Below are positions 31,583-39,331 of a stretch of 64,000 nucleotides of DNA, one piece after another; position 1 is the stretch's first letter, and each line of letters opens with the position of its first letter. The stretch is from positions 3,745,595 to 3,809,594 of the forward strand of contig JAWPMO010000001.1 of assembly GCA_033344875.1 (NCBI GenBank), written 5' to 3'. A program made the position numbers and the translations under genes. Source of the DNA: Ilumatobacteraceae bacterium (lineage in GTDB: Bacteria > Actinomycetota > Acidimicrobiia > Acidimicrobiales > Ilumatobacteraceae). The notes under the pieces were generated by a model. It worked only from the letters and a program-made list of their open reading frames with translations. It was not told the origin of the DNA and did no database searches.

Positions 31583-32800
31583 TCAAGCGGCGAGGTTGAG
31601 CCGGTGGGCCCAGGCGGTGTGTTCGTCGTAGATGGTGTGGTGGCGGAGGCAGCCGTGGAGAATGCCGACGAGGCGGTTGGCGAGGGCGCGTAGTGCTCGG
31701 TGGTGGGTGTCGCCGGCGGCTCGGCGGGCGTCGTAGAACAAGCGGGCTCCGGGGCTGGCGGTGAGTGTTGCGAAGGCCCACTGGTAGCAAGCGTCGGCGA
31801 GGCGCCGGTTGCGGGCGTAGCGGGCGAGCACGACGTGATGTTTGCCCGAGGCGCGGGTGATGGGTGACATGCCGGAGTAGTTCTTGCGAGACTTGGCGTC
31901 TGCATAGCGGTTCGGGTCGTCCCCGAACTCGGCGAGCACCCGGGCGCCGAGCGTCATCCCCAATCCTGGCAGGGAACGGATGACCTTGGCGTCCGGGTGT
32001 TGTTCAAAACGGTCGGCCAGCTCGGCCTCGAGGCGGTCGACCTGGATCTGCATCTCGACGATCACCGCCACGAGAGCGGCAACGCTGGCGCCCATCGCGT
32101 CAGTGACCAGAGCGGGTGCTTCGAGCTGCTCAGTGCGGAGCGCGGTCTGGATCTCGACGCTGCGTTCGTCGATGCGCCGTTGCCGACCACCGCGACGCAA
32201 AGCAGCGGCGATCTTCGAGCGTGACAGCAGCTTGCCGGTCATCGGGGTCGGCGCGATCGTCAACACCGCGAGAGCATCGCGTCCGGCCAGTTCATCGAAT
32301 GCTTCCAGAGCTGCCGGGTAGAACTCGCGCAACGTGGAACGCAGCTGGTTGGTGTGGCGTTGCCGGCTCCAGATCATCGTCTGATGCGCCCGGGCGAGCA
32401 CTTTGACGGCTTCGGCCAGTTCGCTGTCGCCGGCCACCGGCCGGTGATTGTGAGCGTCGGTGCGGGCCAGGTCGGCGAGCACCTTGGCGTCACCGGGGTC
32501 GGACTTGGCGCCCGACGTCGAGTGCCGTTCGCGATAGCGCGACGTCGACATCGGATTCACCGCCAGCACCGTGTACCCGGCAGCCACCAGGGCGCCGATG
32601 AACAACCCCCTGTCGGTTTCGGTCGCGACGATCACATCGGCCGGGTCGTCGACGCGACCGGCCACCAACTCGTGGAACCGGGCGACACCCTCCACACCTT
32701 CGGGCAGCCGGCCGCCGCCGAGCCGTTGGCCGTTGTCGTCCTCGACGAACACGTCGTGATGGTCCTCAGCCCAGTCCAGGCCGACGAACACCTGCCTCAT
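31583..32800 (-). CDS. IS110-family transposase (DEDD recombinase)
   Basis: 405 residues. The N-terminal RuvC-like DEDD domain has Asp9 (FVGLDWAEDHHDV), Glu61 (VIVATETDR), and Asp101 and Asp104 (GAKSDPGDAKVLADL). The C-terminal Transposase_20 domain has VIRSLPGLGMTLGARVLAEF and the serine-containing SRKNYSGMSPITRASGK. A near-perfect Shine-Dalgarno, AAGGAGGTGA (32804-32813 on the minus strand), stands 3 bases before the ATG. That contrasts with the leaderless host genes and fits a mobile origin. The frame is intact, so the copy may be active. Confidence 0.92.
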   Translation of the reverse strand: MRQVFVGLDWAEDHHDVFVEDDNGQRLGGGRLPEGVEGVARFHELVAGRVDDPADVIVATETDRGLFIGALVAAGYTVLAVNPMSTSRYRERHSTSGAKSDPGDAKVLADLARTDAHNHRPVAGDSELAEAVKVLARAHQTMIWSRQRHTNQLRSTLREFYPAALEAFDELAGRDALAVLTIAPTPMTGKLLSRSKIAAALRRGGRQRRIDERSVEIQTALRTEQLEAPALVTDAMGASVAALVAVIVEMQIQVDRLEAELADRFEQHPDAKVIRSLPGLGMTLGARVLAEFGDDPNRYADAKSRKNYSGMSPITRASGKHHVVLARYARNRRLADACYQWAFATLTASPGARLFYDARRAAGDTHHRALRALANRLVGILHGCLRHHTIYDEHTAWAHRLNLAA

Positions 32801-32939
32801 CGGTCACCTCCTTGTTCAATCGGTTATCGTTCGAGCCCGAGGCGACCAGCAGCTCCCTAATGGTTCAGTGCTCGCAGCACGTCATCCCACCAGCCATCAC
32901 GAGTCGACCTCACCAACCGACCGGCGCACGATCTAGGCG
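32801..32939 (-). ncRNA. Candidate bridge-RNA region of the IS110 element
   Basis: IS110 elements encode a structured bridge RNA in the noncoding end upstream of the transposase. Here that end holds a 5-bp hairpin with 3-base loop (GTGCT/AGCAC, 32868-32880) and further complementary GAGC/GCTC segments near 32831-32854. A hairpin AGAGC/GCTCT lies just outside at 32941-32955. Guide loops cannot be assigned by eye, so the call rests on position and family knowledge. Confidence 0.4.
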
Positions 32940-33044
32940 TAGAGCTCGAGGCTCTGGCTCCAAAAGTGCTGACCGACCGGCGGCTCGGAACCATCCTGAC
33001 CGATCACACGGCTTCGGACGATCGATCCCCATTAGGTTCTGGGT

Positions 33045-33410
33045 ATGAGTTGGATCGAGCGGTCGGTCGAGGAGCGGCTCGCGAACGCGGCCGCCGGTGG
33101 CGAACTCGACACACCCGAACTCAACGGCAAGCAGCTCGACCTCGACACACCCCGGGGCCAGGGGTGGTGGGCCGATCAATTCACGCGCCGTGAGCTGAGC
33201 CACGATCGCCGCCGGCGGGCCGAGGCCGCTGCTTCGGCGGCCCGGGTCGGCTTCTGGCGGGCGACGACGCTCGACGACCTGCGCGATCGTGTCCGCGACG
33301 CCAACCACGCGATCGTGCGAGCGAACATCAACCTGATCGAGACCGATCGTCTCACGCCGTTCGATCCGGCCGACATCGAAGACCGCTGGCGCCGCCTCCA
33401 GGCCTCCTGA
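33045..33410 (+). CDS. DUF1992 (DnaJ-C28-like) protein
   Basis: 121 residues. The N-terminal half, WIERSVEERLANAAAGGELD, followed by LNGKQLDLD, is the conserved DUF1992 block found in bacterial proteins and in the C-terminal part of DNAJC28. The second half is helical and charged (HDRRRRAEAAASAARVGFWR). There is no J domain, and the function of the family is unknown. TAGGTT at 33033-33038 ends 6 bases before the ATG. Confidence 0.8.
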   Translation: MSWIERSVEERLANAAAGGELDTPELNGKQLDLDTPRGQGWWADQFTRRELSHDRRRRAEAAASAARVGFWRATTLDDLRDRVRDANHAIVRANINLIETDRLTPFDPADIEDRWRRLQAS

Positions 33411-33476
33411 ACCAGTTGGATCCGACGGGTGTCACACCCCGCTGTCACGCTGACGGGAGTTCGAAGGGAGAACGTC

Positions 33477-33932
33477 ATGCGGGTCCTGATCGCCGTCAAC
33501 CAACAGCGCCGGGTGCACGAGCACCAGGCGGGAGCAGCCGTCGATGGTGAGCTGGTCACCCCGATCCTGCTCGAGTGCACCGAGCCCGCCCGGTGTCGGT
33601 GCAACCGGTCCTGGGCGGGGTTGTCGACCACCGGATTCTCGGGCCTGGCCGAGGTGGCCGATCGTCCGAACCTCGACCGGTCCGAACTACGGCGAGCGAT
33701 CCACAGTCTTCTCGACGAGGTCGGCTGGATCGCCGATGTGGTGCAGGCGATCGAAGCCGATCGGGCCGACGGAGTGCTCGACGTCGACGACCCCGTGTGG
33801 GCGGTCGAGCGGATGATCGACGACCATCTGGCCCAGATCGACGAGATCTGCGCGACGTTCCCGGTCGGCACGGTGTTGTCGCGGCTCGGCGACCTGGTCG
33901 CCCCCACCGTCGAATCCCGCTCCGCCGCCTGA
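33477..33932 (+). CDS. Hypothetical protein with a short cysteine cluster
   Basis: 151 residues, family not recognised. The first third contains LLECTEPARCRCNRSWAGLS, a compact group of three cysteines that could bind metal. The rest is acidic and helical (SELRRAIHSLLDEVGWIADVVQAIEAD; WAVERMIDDHLAQIDEICATF). AAGGGAG ends about 7 bases before the ATG. It lies directly upstream of the toxin-antitoxin pair but 55 bases apart, with its own promoter region between. Confidence 0.65.
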   Translation: MRVLIAVNQQRRVHEHQAGAAVDGELVTPILLECTEPARCRCNRSWAGLSTTGFSGLAEVADRPNLDRSELRRAIHSLLDEVGWIADVVQAIEADRADGVLDVDDPVWAVERMIDDHLAQIDEICATFPVGTVLSRLGDLVAPTVESRSAA

Positions 33933-33953
33933 TAGGCAGTCTCGTGCATTGCA

Positions 33954-33966
33954 AACGCATTGCGTT
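33954..33966 (+). promoter_or_regulatory. 13-base palindrome upstream of the antitoxin gene
   Basis: AACGCA-T-TGCGTT lies 21 bases before the antitoxin ATG, and GCATTGC is repeated at 33946-33952 and 33957-33963. Antitoxins with ribbon-helix-helix folds repress their own operons at such repeats, so this is a likely operator. Confidence 0.5.
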
Positions 33967-33987
33967 CGGAACGATGTGGGAGTAGCA

Positions 33988-34245
33988 ATGGAGACCGTGC
34001 AGCAGTTGGTGATTCGAGTACCCGACCAGATGGCGGCCGCAGTCGACGCGTTGGTCGAGGCCGGCGAGTACGACACGCGCTCCGACGCGGTACGAGCGGC
34101 GGTCGAGGCGCTGCTCGATCGGCGCCGCCGCGACGAGATCGGTCGTCAGATCGCCGCCGGCTACGAACGATTGCCGACCACCGACGCCGAGATGGCCGAG
34201 GCGGACGCGGCTGCCGTTGTGATGATCGAAGCCGAGCCATGGTGA
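33988..34245 (+). CDS. Ribbon-helix-helix antitoxin of a MazEF-type pair
   Basis: 85 residues. The N-terminal RHH fold (VQQLVIRVPDQMAAAVDALV, then YDTRSDAVRAAVEALLDRRR) binds DNA. The C-terminal acidic region (LPTTDAEMAEADAAAVVMIE) should wrap and neutralise the toxin. A GGGAG Shine-Dalgarno is placed 5 bases before the ATG. The stop overlaps the toxin start by 7 bases, giving the usual coupled antitoxin-first order. Confidence 0.85.
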   Translation: METVQQLVIRVPDQMAAAVDALVEAGEYDTRSDAVRAAVEALLDRRRRDEIGRQIAAGYERLPTTDAEMAEADAAAVVMIEAEPW

Positions 34246-34550
34246 ACGTTCGCCAAGGCGAGGTCTGGTGGACGTCGGCACTCGACAAGCGTCGGCCCGT
34301 ACTCGTCGTGACCCGCAACCAGGTCCTCGATCGACTCGGCACGATCGTCGTTGCGCCGGTCACCAGATCGGTGCGCGGTATTCCGAGCGAGATCGCCGTC
34401 GGCTCGCACGAAGGGCTGCCGAGCGATGGGGTCGCGTCGTTCGACAACCTGTTGGCGATTCCACGCCATCGACTCGACGTGCGTGCCGGTCGGCTCGACC
34501 GACCGCTCACCAGGATCTGTGCCGCTCTGTCGGCGATGGCTGACTGCTGA
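34239..34550 (+). CDS. mazF: MazF/PemK-family mRNA endoribonuclease toxin
   Basis: 103 residues. It shows VRQGEVWWTSALDKRRPVLV at the start, TIVVAPVTRSVRGIPSEIAVG in the middle and SFDNLLAIPRHRLDVRAGRL near the end, all typical of MazF. The catalytic arginine and threonine lie in VTRSVRGIPSE. It cleaves RNA at short sequences and slows growth when not bound by the antitoxin. Frame and motifs are intact. The pair sits 1.2 kb from the IS110 element in a small accessory patch. Confidence 0.88.
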   Translation: MVNVRQGEVWWTSALDKRRPVLVVTRNQVLDRLGTIVVAPVTRSVRGIPSEIAVGSHEGLPSDGVASFDNLLAIPRHRLDVRAGRLDRPLTRICAALSAMADC

Positions 34551-34693
34551 CTGGCCCGGTTGGAGGCACGGGGTCCGCGACGAGAGCGCGACCAACCCGT
34601 CGACGATCTCGGGCACCGAATCGACCCGTGCCTCCGGGTGGAGCCGGTGCCGCGCTGCGATCCGACGGCGACGCTCGTCGTCGGAGACCCGAA

Positions 34694-37312
34694 TCACTCG
34701 CTCGGCTTCATCGGCAGCACGGTGCGCCATCCGCCGTCGACCTCGTGCAGCGCCGCGGCGACCGCCGGCGCGGTGGGCACCAGACCGATCTCGCCCACAC
34801 CCTTGATGCCGTACGGCGACCGGGGTTGCGGCACCTCGACGATGCGGACCTCGATCTCGGGCACGTCCTTCGCCCGCAGGATGCCGAGCGAGCGCAGCGT
34901 CATGTTGGTCGGGAACCCGGTCTCGGGGTCGGTCGGGAACTCTTCGGTCAGCGCGTAGCCGAGCCCCATGTGCACGCTGCCCTCGATCTGGCCCTCGACG
35001 AGCATCGGATTGACGGCCCGGCCCACGTCGTGCACGGCGACGACTCGTTCGATCGTGCCGGTCTCACGGTTCGCGACCGCCATCTGCGCCGCGAAGCTGA
35101 AGCACGAGTGGATCGTCGGGTTCGGCACGTTCGGATCACCGAGCTTCTGCGTCCAGTCGACGACGTACTCACCGGTGTGATCCACGTCGGGTGCGCAGTC
35201 GGCGGCGAGCGCGGCCTGGCAGGCCCGCTGCACCGAACCGGCCGCCATCAGCGTGCCACGGGATCCCGTGGTCTGCCCGAAGCCGAGTTCACGTGACGTG
35301 TCGACGATCACGTCGATCCGGTCGGGGTCGATGCTGAGTTCCTCGGCCGCGACCTGCAGGGCCACGGTGTGCACGCCCTGGCCCATCTCGGTCCAGCCGT
35401 GGCGGACCTCGACGCGGTCATCGGCCGAACGGAACCGCACGACCGCGCCGCACTTCTCGTGGAACCCGTTGCCGAGGCCCGAGTTCTTGAGCCCGAGCCC
35501 GAGCCCGACGGCGAGCCCGGCGGCGCGGGCCTCGTCGTAGGTGGCCTTGATCTCGTCGAGGCACGCCTCGGCGCCAGCGGCGCCGTCGTCCATGATCTGG
35601 CCCGGGCCCCACACCTCGCCGGGCTTGATCACGTTGCGTTTGCGGATCTCCCATCCGGAGATGCCGGCCTGCTCCGCGAGCCGGTCGAGGACACCCTCCA
35701 TCGCGAACTGCGCCTGGTTCGCGCCGAAACCGCGGAACGCACCGCACACCAGGTTGTTGGTGCGCACGGCGATGGTCTCGATGTCGATCGCCTCCCACCG
35801 GTACGGGCCGCAGGCGTGTCCGGCGGCGCGCTCGAGCACCTTCATGCCGACGCTCGCGTAGGCGCCCGAGTCGCCGACGCCGCGAACGCGCAACCCCGTG
35901 AGTCGTCCGTCGGCATTGCAGCCCGCCTGGTACTCGAGCCGGATCGGGTGCCGCTTGGCGTGCATCCGGAAGCTCTCCTCGCGCGACAGCGTGCACTTGA
36001 CCGGCCGGCCGAGCAGCCACGCCGCCAGCGACGCATGCGCCTGGTTGCTCATGTCTTCCTTGCCGCCGAACGCCCCACCGTTGGAGACCAACTCGACCGT
36101 GATCCGGGTGGTGTCGACCCCGAGCACCGTGGCGATGTCGTTTCGGTCGTCCCAGACGCCCTGGCCTCCGGAGTAGACGTGCATGGTGCGGTCGTCGCCT
36201 TCTCCCGTCGGCACGGCCAGCGTCGACTCCGGCTCGAGGAACGCATGCTCGATCCGCTGGGTCTGGAACGTCTCGCTGACCGTGAACGCACTGCCGGCGA
36301 GGACGTCGTCGACGGCGTCACCGCGCTGGTACGCGCTGACCGACAGCGTGTTCGAATCGGTGCCCCACACCGAGAGCGGGGCGTCGTCGGCCAACGCGGC
36401 ATCGGCGTCGGTGTTGGGCGGGAGCACGTCGTAACCGACGTCGACGAGGTCGGCGGCAGCTCGCGCCTGCTCGCGGGTCTCGGCGACCACGATCGCGAGC
36501 ACGTCGCCGGGGCACGACGTGAACCCGCTGATCGGGATCATGACCGGCCAGTCCTTGTAGATGATGCCGACCCGGAGGTCGCCGGCGATGTCGGCGGCGG
36601 TGAACGTCGCCACGACACCCTCGGCCGCCTCGGCGGCGGAGGTGTCGATCGCGGTGACCTCGGCACGCGCGTGGTCGGTGAGGCGAAGGGCGGCGTGCAG
36701 CATGCCGGGCACCCGGATGTCATCGACGTAGTCGCGGTCGCCGAGGGTGAGGGGCGCGGCTTCGTACTTGGCGCCGCCGCCACCGATCGCGCCCGACAGT
36801 GCCGGCGCGCAGGCCGTGCCCTGCGCGACCGATTCGATCGCGTCGAGGATCTTGACGTAGCCGGTGCAGCGGCAGAGGTGGGCGCCGAGATGCGGCTTCA
36901 TGCCGTCGCGGGTGAGCGACGAGCCCTTCTTGTCGATCTGCGCCTTGGCCCGCATCACGATGCCGGGGATGCAGAAGCCGCACTGGAGGCCGCCGCACGC
37001 GGCGAAGGCGTCGGAGAAGGCCTGCCGCTCGGGCTCGGCGACGCCTTCGAGCGTGACGATGCTGGTGCCCTCGACCTTGTCCAACGACTGCTGGCACGAC
37101 ACGACGGCCTTGCCGTCGATCAACACGGTGCAGCAGCCGCACTGGCCCGACGGGGAGCAGCCGTCCTTCGGTGACGTGACGTCGAGCTCCTCGCGCAACG
37201 CCGACAGCAGGTGCGGGTGTCGACCGCGAACGGTCACCGGCGTGCCGTTCAGGATGAACGAGTGCGGTGAGGTGGCCCCATCGGTGGTGGCGCGGTCGTC
37301 GAGATCAGTCAC
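34694..37312 (-). CDS. Xanthine dehydrogenase-like molybdenum hydroxylase, 2Fe-2S and Mo domains fused
   Basis: 872 residues. The [2Fe-2S] part has Cys52, Cys58, Cys61 and Cys73 (DGCSPSGQCGCC) and the second site QCGFC and HLCRCTGY. A short linker leads to the Mo-cofactor domains: VSNGGAFGGKEDMSNQAH, LVCGAFRGFGANQAQFAMEG, GWTEMGQGVHT and the catalytic glutamate in GIKGVGEIGLVPTAP. No FAD domain is present, so an external electron acceptor is needed. The architecture matches the 'selenium-dependent xanthine dehydrogenase-like' group; the substrate is probably a purine or N-heterocycle. GTG 37312 is preceded by CAAACT at 37320-37325 (7-base gap), embedded in a palindrome. Confidence 0.87.
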   Translation of the reverse strand: MTDLDDRATTDGATSPHSFILNGTPVTVRGRHPHLLSALREELDVTSPKDGCSPSGQCGCCTVLIDGKAVVSCQQSLDKVEGTSIVTLEGVAEPERQAFSDAFAACGGLQCGFCIPGIVMRAKAQIDKKGSSLTRDGMKPHLGAHLCRCTGYVKILDAIESVAQGTACAPALSGAIGGGGAKYEAAPLTLGDRDYVDDIRVPGMLHAALRLTDHARAEVTAIDTSAAEAAEGVVATFTAADIAGDLRVGIIYKDWPVMIPISGFTSCPGDVLAIVVAETREQARAAADLVDVGYDVLPPNTDADAALADDAPLSVWGTDSNTLSVSAYQRGDAVDDVLAGSAFTVSETFQTQRIEHAFLEPESTLAVPTGEGDDRTMHVYSGGQGVWDDRNDIATVLGVDTTRITVELVSNGGAFGGKEDMSNQAHASLAAWLLGRPVKCTLSREESFRMHAKRHPIRLEYQAGCNADGRLTGLRVRGVGDSGAYASVGMKVLERAAGHACGPYRWEAIDIETIAVRTNNLVCGAFRGFGANQAQFAMEGVLDRLAEQAGISGWEIRKRNVIKPGEVWGPGQIMDDGAAGAEACLDEIKATYDEARAAGLAVGLGLGLKNSGLGNGFHEKCGAVVRFRSADDRVEVRHGWTEMGQGVHTVALQVAAEELSIDPDRIDVIVDTSRELGFGQTTGSRGTLMAAGSVQRACQAALAADCAPDVDHTGEYVVDWTQKLGDPNVPNPTIHSCFSFAAQMAVANRETGTIERVVAVHDVGRAVNPMLVEGQIEGSVHMGLGYALTEEFPTDPETGFPTNMTLRSLGILRAKDVPEIEVRIVEVPQPRSPYGIKGVGEIGLVPTAPAVAAALHEVDGGWRTVLPMKPSE

Positions 37313-37314
37313 GC

Positions 37315-37329
37315 TTGACAGTTTGTCAA
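37315..37329 (-). promoter_or_regulatory. Palindromic operator overlapping the -10 of the molybdenum hydroxylase gene
   Basis: TTGACA-GTT-TGTCAA is a perfect 6-3-6 dyad just 2 bases upstream of the GTG start. The presumed -10 of the leaderless promoter (CAAACT, 37320-37325 minus) lies inside it, so a bound regulator would block transcription. A further half site, TTGTCA, lies at about 37344-37349. Confidence 0.5.
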
Positions 37330-37426
37330 AGACGGGGTGGATTGTCAGGCAGCGGCCGTCGACGTCACGCGCCGTTCACGCGGCAGCGACGTCGTTCAGG
37401 CCCGGTCGAGCATCACGCCCGGCCGG

Positions 37427-39265
37427 TCACACACGACGCCAGATGATCGGGAAGAACACCGCGCCGGCGCTGCCGGTGGCGGCCGTGATCGTCAGTTCGT
37501 CGCCGGCCTGGACCCCGGCGAGGGCGGTGGTGCCGCCGCCGGGTAGGTCGTCGCTGCCGATCGTCAGTGGTTCGCCGAGCGCCGACGAGCCGACCGAGAT
37601 GACGTACTCGGTGGCGGAGATGATCGTCCGACCCCCTTCGACGGTCCAGTCGAACGTGCCGCCGCCGTTGATCGCCAGATCGGAGAGGGGTGAATCGACC
37701 AGGAAGAGCGTCACGTCCCGGTACTCGAGCGTGCCGGTGCCGCCCTCGTCGAACGTCATCAGCAGGTCGCCCGTGACGGCGCCGACATCGATGGCCGGCG
37801 CCTCGGGTCCGAAAACGGACGCCTGCTCGAACATGAACGCGATCGAGTCGGGCTGCGCCCGCCAGGTGCCCGACATGTTGCCACCCGTCTCCGGTTCGGT
37901 CGTCGCGACGGTGGTCGGCGTCGGTTCCTCGCAGTCGGCCGTGTCGGGGTCGAAGCGATGGACCGCCACGCCCAGCGTGGTGCTCTCGGTGGAACGTCCG
38001 ACCAGCGACGCCGTGAGTTCGACGTCGCCGGGTCGGGTCCGCGTCTCCGGGAACGCCGGGGTGCCGTCGGGACACTCGCACATCCCGCGGGCGCGGTCGG
38101 GCATGTTGGGCCCGGTCGCGGTCCACCCGCCACCCCATGCCGGCTGCTGCACCGTGCCGGCCGCCAACCAGCTGACCCCGTCACCGAGGCCGGCGACCGC
38201 GGCGTCGAACATGGCCGCGTTGTTCGGCGACGCGTCGACGGCGGCCCGGATCGAGTCCCAGACGTCGGTCTGCTCGGCGATGCGCGACCAGAACCCGATC
38301 GCGTCGTACGTGCGCGAGTACAGCGGCCACGCCCGGTCGATGTCGAACAGCGGCACGGTGTACCCGGTCCACCATTCGCTGCTGAAGCGGGTGGTGCCAC
38401 CGATCAGTTCGCCGGCGTAGGCGGCGATGCCCTCCTTCATCCAGTCGTCGGTGGCGTTCAGGCGGGCGACGTCGAGGCCGATCCGCGTGAAGTGCCAGCA
38501 GTGCACCAGTTCGTGGACGATGATGCCGCGGAACTCGGCGCTGGTCGTCTCGCGATCGCGGAGCTGCATCTGGCAGTCGATGTCGAGTCCGTCGTCGGCG
38601 TAGCCCTCCCGGATCGAGCTGTCGGGCCCCAGGCTGAGGTTCTGCGCGCCGGCGGTGCCGAGCGACGAGCCGTCGACGACCACCACGTGGACCTTCAGCG
38701 GCGGTCCGCCGAGCAGGCTGCGGAGCGAATCGGCGACCGAACGCACGGCGAGCTGCATCTCGCTCGACACCGGTGATCGGAAGCCGCGCACGGCCGACTC
38801 GTCGGGGTACAGCGTGAACTCGTCGATGATCGCGGCCTCACCGAACACGGCGTCGACCTGCTCGTCGACGAACGCCTGCTGTTCGGGGGTGAGTCGGTCT
38901 CGGAGTCGGTCGAGATCCTCCAGCACGTGGGTGGCCGACGGGAGCATCGTGTCGTCACCGGCGACGACCTGCCCACCGGGCACCGGTGCGAACAGCGCGG
39001 AGAACTCGGCCAGCGCCAGATCGAGTTCGTCGACCGTCGGGTCGGCCCGGAGCAGCTCGAGCTGCACCCACGCAGATGTGTCGTCGACGCGGTCATCGGC
39101 CACGGTGGTCGGCGGCGCGCCGGTCGGAGGCGGTTCGGTGTTCGCCGGTGCTCCGGGGGTCGTCGACGGCACAGGTGCGACGGTCTCCGCCGCGGGGGTG
39201 TCGCCGGAGCTGCAGGCCGACGCCAGCAGGGCGCTCACGGCGACCAGGACACTCCGGTGTTTCAT
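37427..39265 (-). CDS. Surface lipoprotein, gluzincin-like zinc metalloprotease
   Basis: 612 residues. The lipoprotein signal MKHRSVLVAVSALLASAC has the lipid site at Cys18 and is followed by a Pro/Thr-rich spacer. The zinc motif HELVH (251-255) is followed by DDWMKEGIAAYAGELIGG, whose Glu278 fits the third zinc ligand of gluzincins. The N-terminal region resembles a propeptide, and the C-terminal 200 residues form beta-rich domains. It probably digests external protein or matures surface proteins. TACAAC (opposite strand 39272-39277) ends 6 bases before the ATG. Confidence 0.8.
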   Translation of the reverse strand: MKHRSVLVAVSALLASACSSGDTPAAETVAPVPSTTPGAPANTEPPPTGAPPTTVADDRVDDTSAWVQLELLRADPTVDELDLALAEFSALFAPVPGGQVVAGDDTMLPSATHVLEDLDRLRDRLTPEQQAFVDEQVDAVFGEAAIIDEFTLYPDESAVRGFRSPVSSEMQLAVRSVADSLRSLLGGPPLKVHVVVVDGSSLGTAGAQNLSLGPDSSIREGYADDGLDIDCQMQLRDRETTSAEFRGIIVHELVHCWHFTRIGLDVARLNATDDWMKEGIAAYAGELIGGTTRFSSEWWTGYTVPLFDIDRAWPLYSRTYDAIGFWSRIAEQTDVWDSIRAAVDASPNNAAMFDAAVAGLGDGVSWLAAGTVQQPAWGGGWTATGPNMPDRARGMCECPDGTPAFPETRTRPGDVELTASLVGRSTESTTLGVAVHRFDPDTADCEEPTPTTVATTEPETGGNMSGTWRAQPDSIAFMFEQASVFGPEAPAIDVGAVTGDLLMTFDEGGTGTLEYRDVTLFLVDSPLSDLAINGGGTFDWTVEGGRTIISATEYVISVGSSALGEPLTIGSDDLPGGGTTALAGVQAGDELTITAATGSAGAVFFPIIWRRV

Positions 39266-39331
39266 CGACCTGTTGTATCAGCCGCCGTCGACGGGCACGG
39301 GCTGTTTTGCAGCCGACCGACGGCTCGATGT

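Larger units (their letters stand above)
31555..32939. mobile_element. IS110-family insertion sequence
   Basis: The element holds one transposase gene on the minus strand with a 130-140-base noncoding stretch upstream of it and a short 3' flank. Candidate ends are an 8-base inverted match, CGCCTAGA (31555-31562) and TCTAGGCG (32932-32939), both containing CTAG. IS110 elements use a short core such as CT and make no target duplication, so exact ends are uncertain. The length, about 1.38 kb, suits the family. It inserted between a lipoprotein gene and a DUF1992 gene and disrupts neither. Confidence 0.75.

Noticed and set aside
33045-34693. The IS110 / toxin-antitoxin patch as part of a larger defence island
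   Set aside because: Neighbouring genes are a DUF1992 protein, a hypothetical protein and a metabolic molybdenum hydroxylase; no restriction, CBASS, Abi or helicase genes are present.
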